Shown piece after piece: positions 21,893 through 23,209 of a DNA stretch of 23,209 nt. Within the stretch, counting starts at the first letter, position 1. Each line of letters starts with the position of its first letter. The stretch is from DATJGR01 sp963812255 (lineage in GTDB: Bacteria; Pseudomonadota; Gammaproteobacteria; Pseudomonadales; Azotimanducaceae). The position numbers and the translations under genes were made by a program. Below the pieces are notes generated by a model. It saw only the letters and a program-made list of their open reading frames with translations, had not been told where the DNA came from and made no database searches. Location of the stretch: contig CAWEUM010000004.1 in assembly GCA_963812255.1 (NCBI GenBank), positions 1-23,209 on the forward strand, in the 5' to 3' direction.

Positions 21893-22765
21893 CTACGAGT
21901 CGCTCGCACCAAGCAATAAAAGTTTGCGCACCAACTGCGCCTGCGTGTGAACGCCGACCTTGTGCAGCAGCGATTTGAGTTGCGAACGGATCGTATGGAT
22001 CGAGCGGAACCGGGACCGAGCGTGATCCATCAGCGACTGTCCGGCCATCAACGCATTCGCTAGTTGCACTTCGGATTCCGACAATCCAAAGATTTCGGCG
22101 TGAGCCTTCGAAAGCCGCCAGTAGCCATCGAGGACAATGATCAACACGGCCGGTTCTCGCTCTAAACGCGATCCGATACTCAGCGTCGGTAGTACCAACA
22201 GCCGAAACGCAGATTGGTCGGAGCCGATTGCTATTTCCAAGGGTGTCATCGGCAAGCGTGTCGGGTCACCTGAAAGGACCTTCGACACATAGTTGTTCGG
22301 AAGCAAATCCGTTTCGCGGCTCTTCAATCGCAGCTGATTGCTGGTCCAGTTCGCCTCAGGCGATTGTCTCAACCAATCCATTGCTCGGGCATTGGCGAAC
22401 TCCAGTCCATATTTGCTGATCCGCAGCATCGGAACTGTTCCAGTGTCTTGGAGGTCCGCAGTGTGGTTGCGGTCGATCAGCAAGCGAGAGACACGCACGA
22501 CGTGGGGAGTGAGCTCGCGTACTCGATTCACCGTGCGCGGCGGGTAGTCTTTCTGTCCCGACCATCGATGCGCCGACATGAACGCGACAGTAGAAGGGCT
22601 TACTACCCCGCAGCCCAATAAGAAGCGCATCCCGATGGGCTTCATGAACTCGCGGTAATACTGGGTTTGCTCTGCTATACGCTGGTCGAGCATCTGCGAA
22701 CCGAAATACACGGACGGATTCGGAATCCGCGACGCGGCCTCGAACCAAGGATCGGTCGGAATCAG
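21893..22765 (-). pseudogene. LuxR-family regulator, N-terminus removed by an IS21-type end
   Basis: The C-terminal residues form a GerE-type HTH (LSESEVQLANALMAGQSLMD, HARSRFRSIHTIRSQLKSLL, HKVGVHTQAQLVRKLLLLG). The upstream part resembles the sensor region of LuxR solos (YYREFMKPIGMRFLLGCGVV, EPAVLIIVLDGYWRL). A 272-aa product could start at GTG 22711, but homologous-looking coding sequence continues upstream without a start (LIPTDPWFEAASRIPNPSVY) exactly to 22765, where the IS21-type terminus begins. The regulator has therefore lost its first part. A truncated, HTH-containing protein could still be produced. Site C and the surface-protein operon follow directly. Confidence 0.8.
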
Positions 22766-23073
22766 TGTTAACGCCGGAGTAAAACTGACCCCCCTCGTCG
22801 GAGTAAAGCTGACCCCTGTGTAGTGGGTAAGCTGGCGTCCCTTTGGGCGACGCCATGCACAGCTTGGAGACGGTTGTGGAGATCAAAGTGCTGGCGCGGC
22901 AGGGGAAGTCGATCAAGGCGATTGCACGCGAACTCGGGGTATCGCGTAACACGGTGCGCAGGTATCTGCGCGACGACACGCGAGCGGAGTATGGACCGCG
23001 ACGAACGCGGCCGACGAAGCTCGATCCGTACCAGACGTATCTGCTGGAGCGGATCGCGGCGGCGACGCCTGAT
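22766..23073 (+). mobile_element. IS21-family left end with truncated istA
   Basis: The end starts TGTTAACG and carries two copies of a terminal repeat, CGGAGTAAAACTGACCCC (22775-22792) and CGGAGTAAAGCTGACCCC (22799-22816). Multiple end repeats of this kind are typical of IS21 elements. The element breaks into the LuxR gene on one side, and its istA is lost after 73 codons on the other. No right end or istB is present in the window next to it. Confidence 0.8.
22855..23073 (+). pseudogene. istA: IstA transposase N-terminal fragment (IS21 family)
   Basis: The ATG at 22855 opens a frame with the IS21 helix-turn-helix (VVEIKVLARQGKSIKAIARE, LGVSRNTVRRYLRDDTRAEY), followed by GPRRTRPTKLDPYQTYLLER and IAAATPD. 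Intact IstA proteins then continue into the DDE catalytic domain. Here the sequence departs after ATPD (about 23073) into ASPVCSHTRQPVRFGQ and stops at 23193. The DNA-binding part alone remains. Confidence 0.85.
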
Positions 23074-23209
23074 GCTTCTCCTGTGTGTTCTCACACCAGG
23101 CAGCCTGTTCGATTTGGGCAGACTACCATCCCTGCCCCGAAACTTGCGCAACAACTTGCTTGGACCGTTATCCGGCCCGTCATGCACGCCTAACCCATTG
23201 ATTTTATTG
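23074..23209. other. Unidentified sequence beyond the istA break
   Basis: The last 136 bp are not IstA-like. GGGCCGGATAACGGTCC (minus strand, near 23163-23180) is a partial inverted repeat, and the region may be the end of another inserted element. No gene can be assigned within the window. Confidence 0.3.

Overview
The window looks like accessory chromosome from a moderately GC-rich Gammaproteobacterium. The pairing of a CadC-like regulator with a TonB-dependent receptor, the DUF4440-type secreted protein and the LuxR-type solo regulators would fit Steroidobacteraceae, Nevskiales or Xanthomonadales relatives. This taxonomic guess is an inference from gene style only. Much of the window is decaying: at least ten truncated or frameshifted genes, two insertion sequences and a tRNA-derived scar lie among a smaller number of intact genes.

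Left part (1-3970): a cut FAD-linked oxidase fragment faces the cut start of a serine hydrolase. The hydrolase start overlaps the end of an intact transglutaminase-like gene by the ATGA arrangement of a translationally coupled pair. Beyond that lies a graveyard of mobile DNA: an IstB (IS21) fragment, the DNA-binding tail of a serine recombinase, the C-terminal part of a DUF3631 protein, and the exact 3' 45 nt of a tRNA-Arg(UCG) gene, which looks like an attachment-site scar. About 1 kb of apparently non-coding DNA follows.

Centre-left (3971-9154, minus strand): a 992-aa TonB-dependent receptor is followed by a membrane-bound CadC-type regulator (winged helix, TM segment, TolB/FlgO-like domain, TPR-like region). 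They may form one transcription unit.

Centre to right (9386-22765): this is the most interesting part. The same cassette appears three times on the minus strand: a LuxR-type regulator gene, then a near-palindrome CATCACCC-N4-GGGTGATG just after its stop codon, then genes for exported or membrane proteins. Cassette A is LuxR (12291-13430), operator 12163, a dead thrombospondin-type-3 (TSP3) paralogue, then an intact YVTN-propeller/TSP3 protein (9442-11454). Cassette B is a LuxR pseudogene (14706-15230), operator 14664, a DUF4440/SnoaL-like secreted protein, a small membrane protein, and a remnant start carrying a double-glycine-like motif. Cassette C is a LuxR gene decapitated by an IS21-type end (21893-22765), operator 21786, a small membrane protein, then an 866-aa beta-rich/TSP3 surface protein (18864-21464). 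The three TSP3 proteins share a C-terminal module with a NHGxYVSCV core. I propose that these are one paralogous family of LuxR-controlled surface-protein cassettes. An IS3-family element with a 3-bp target duplication, a secreted AOC/dirigent-like barrel protein and a zinc-ribbon-like pseudogene lie between cassettes B and C. The window ends in a truncated IS21-family istA.
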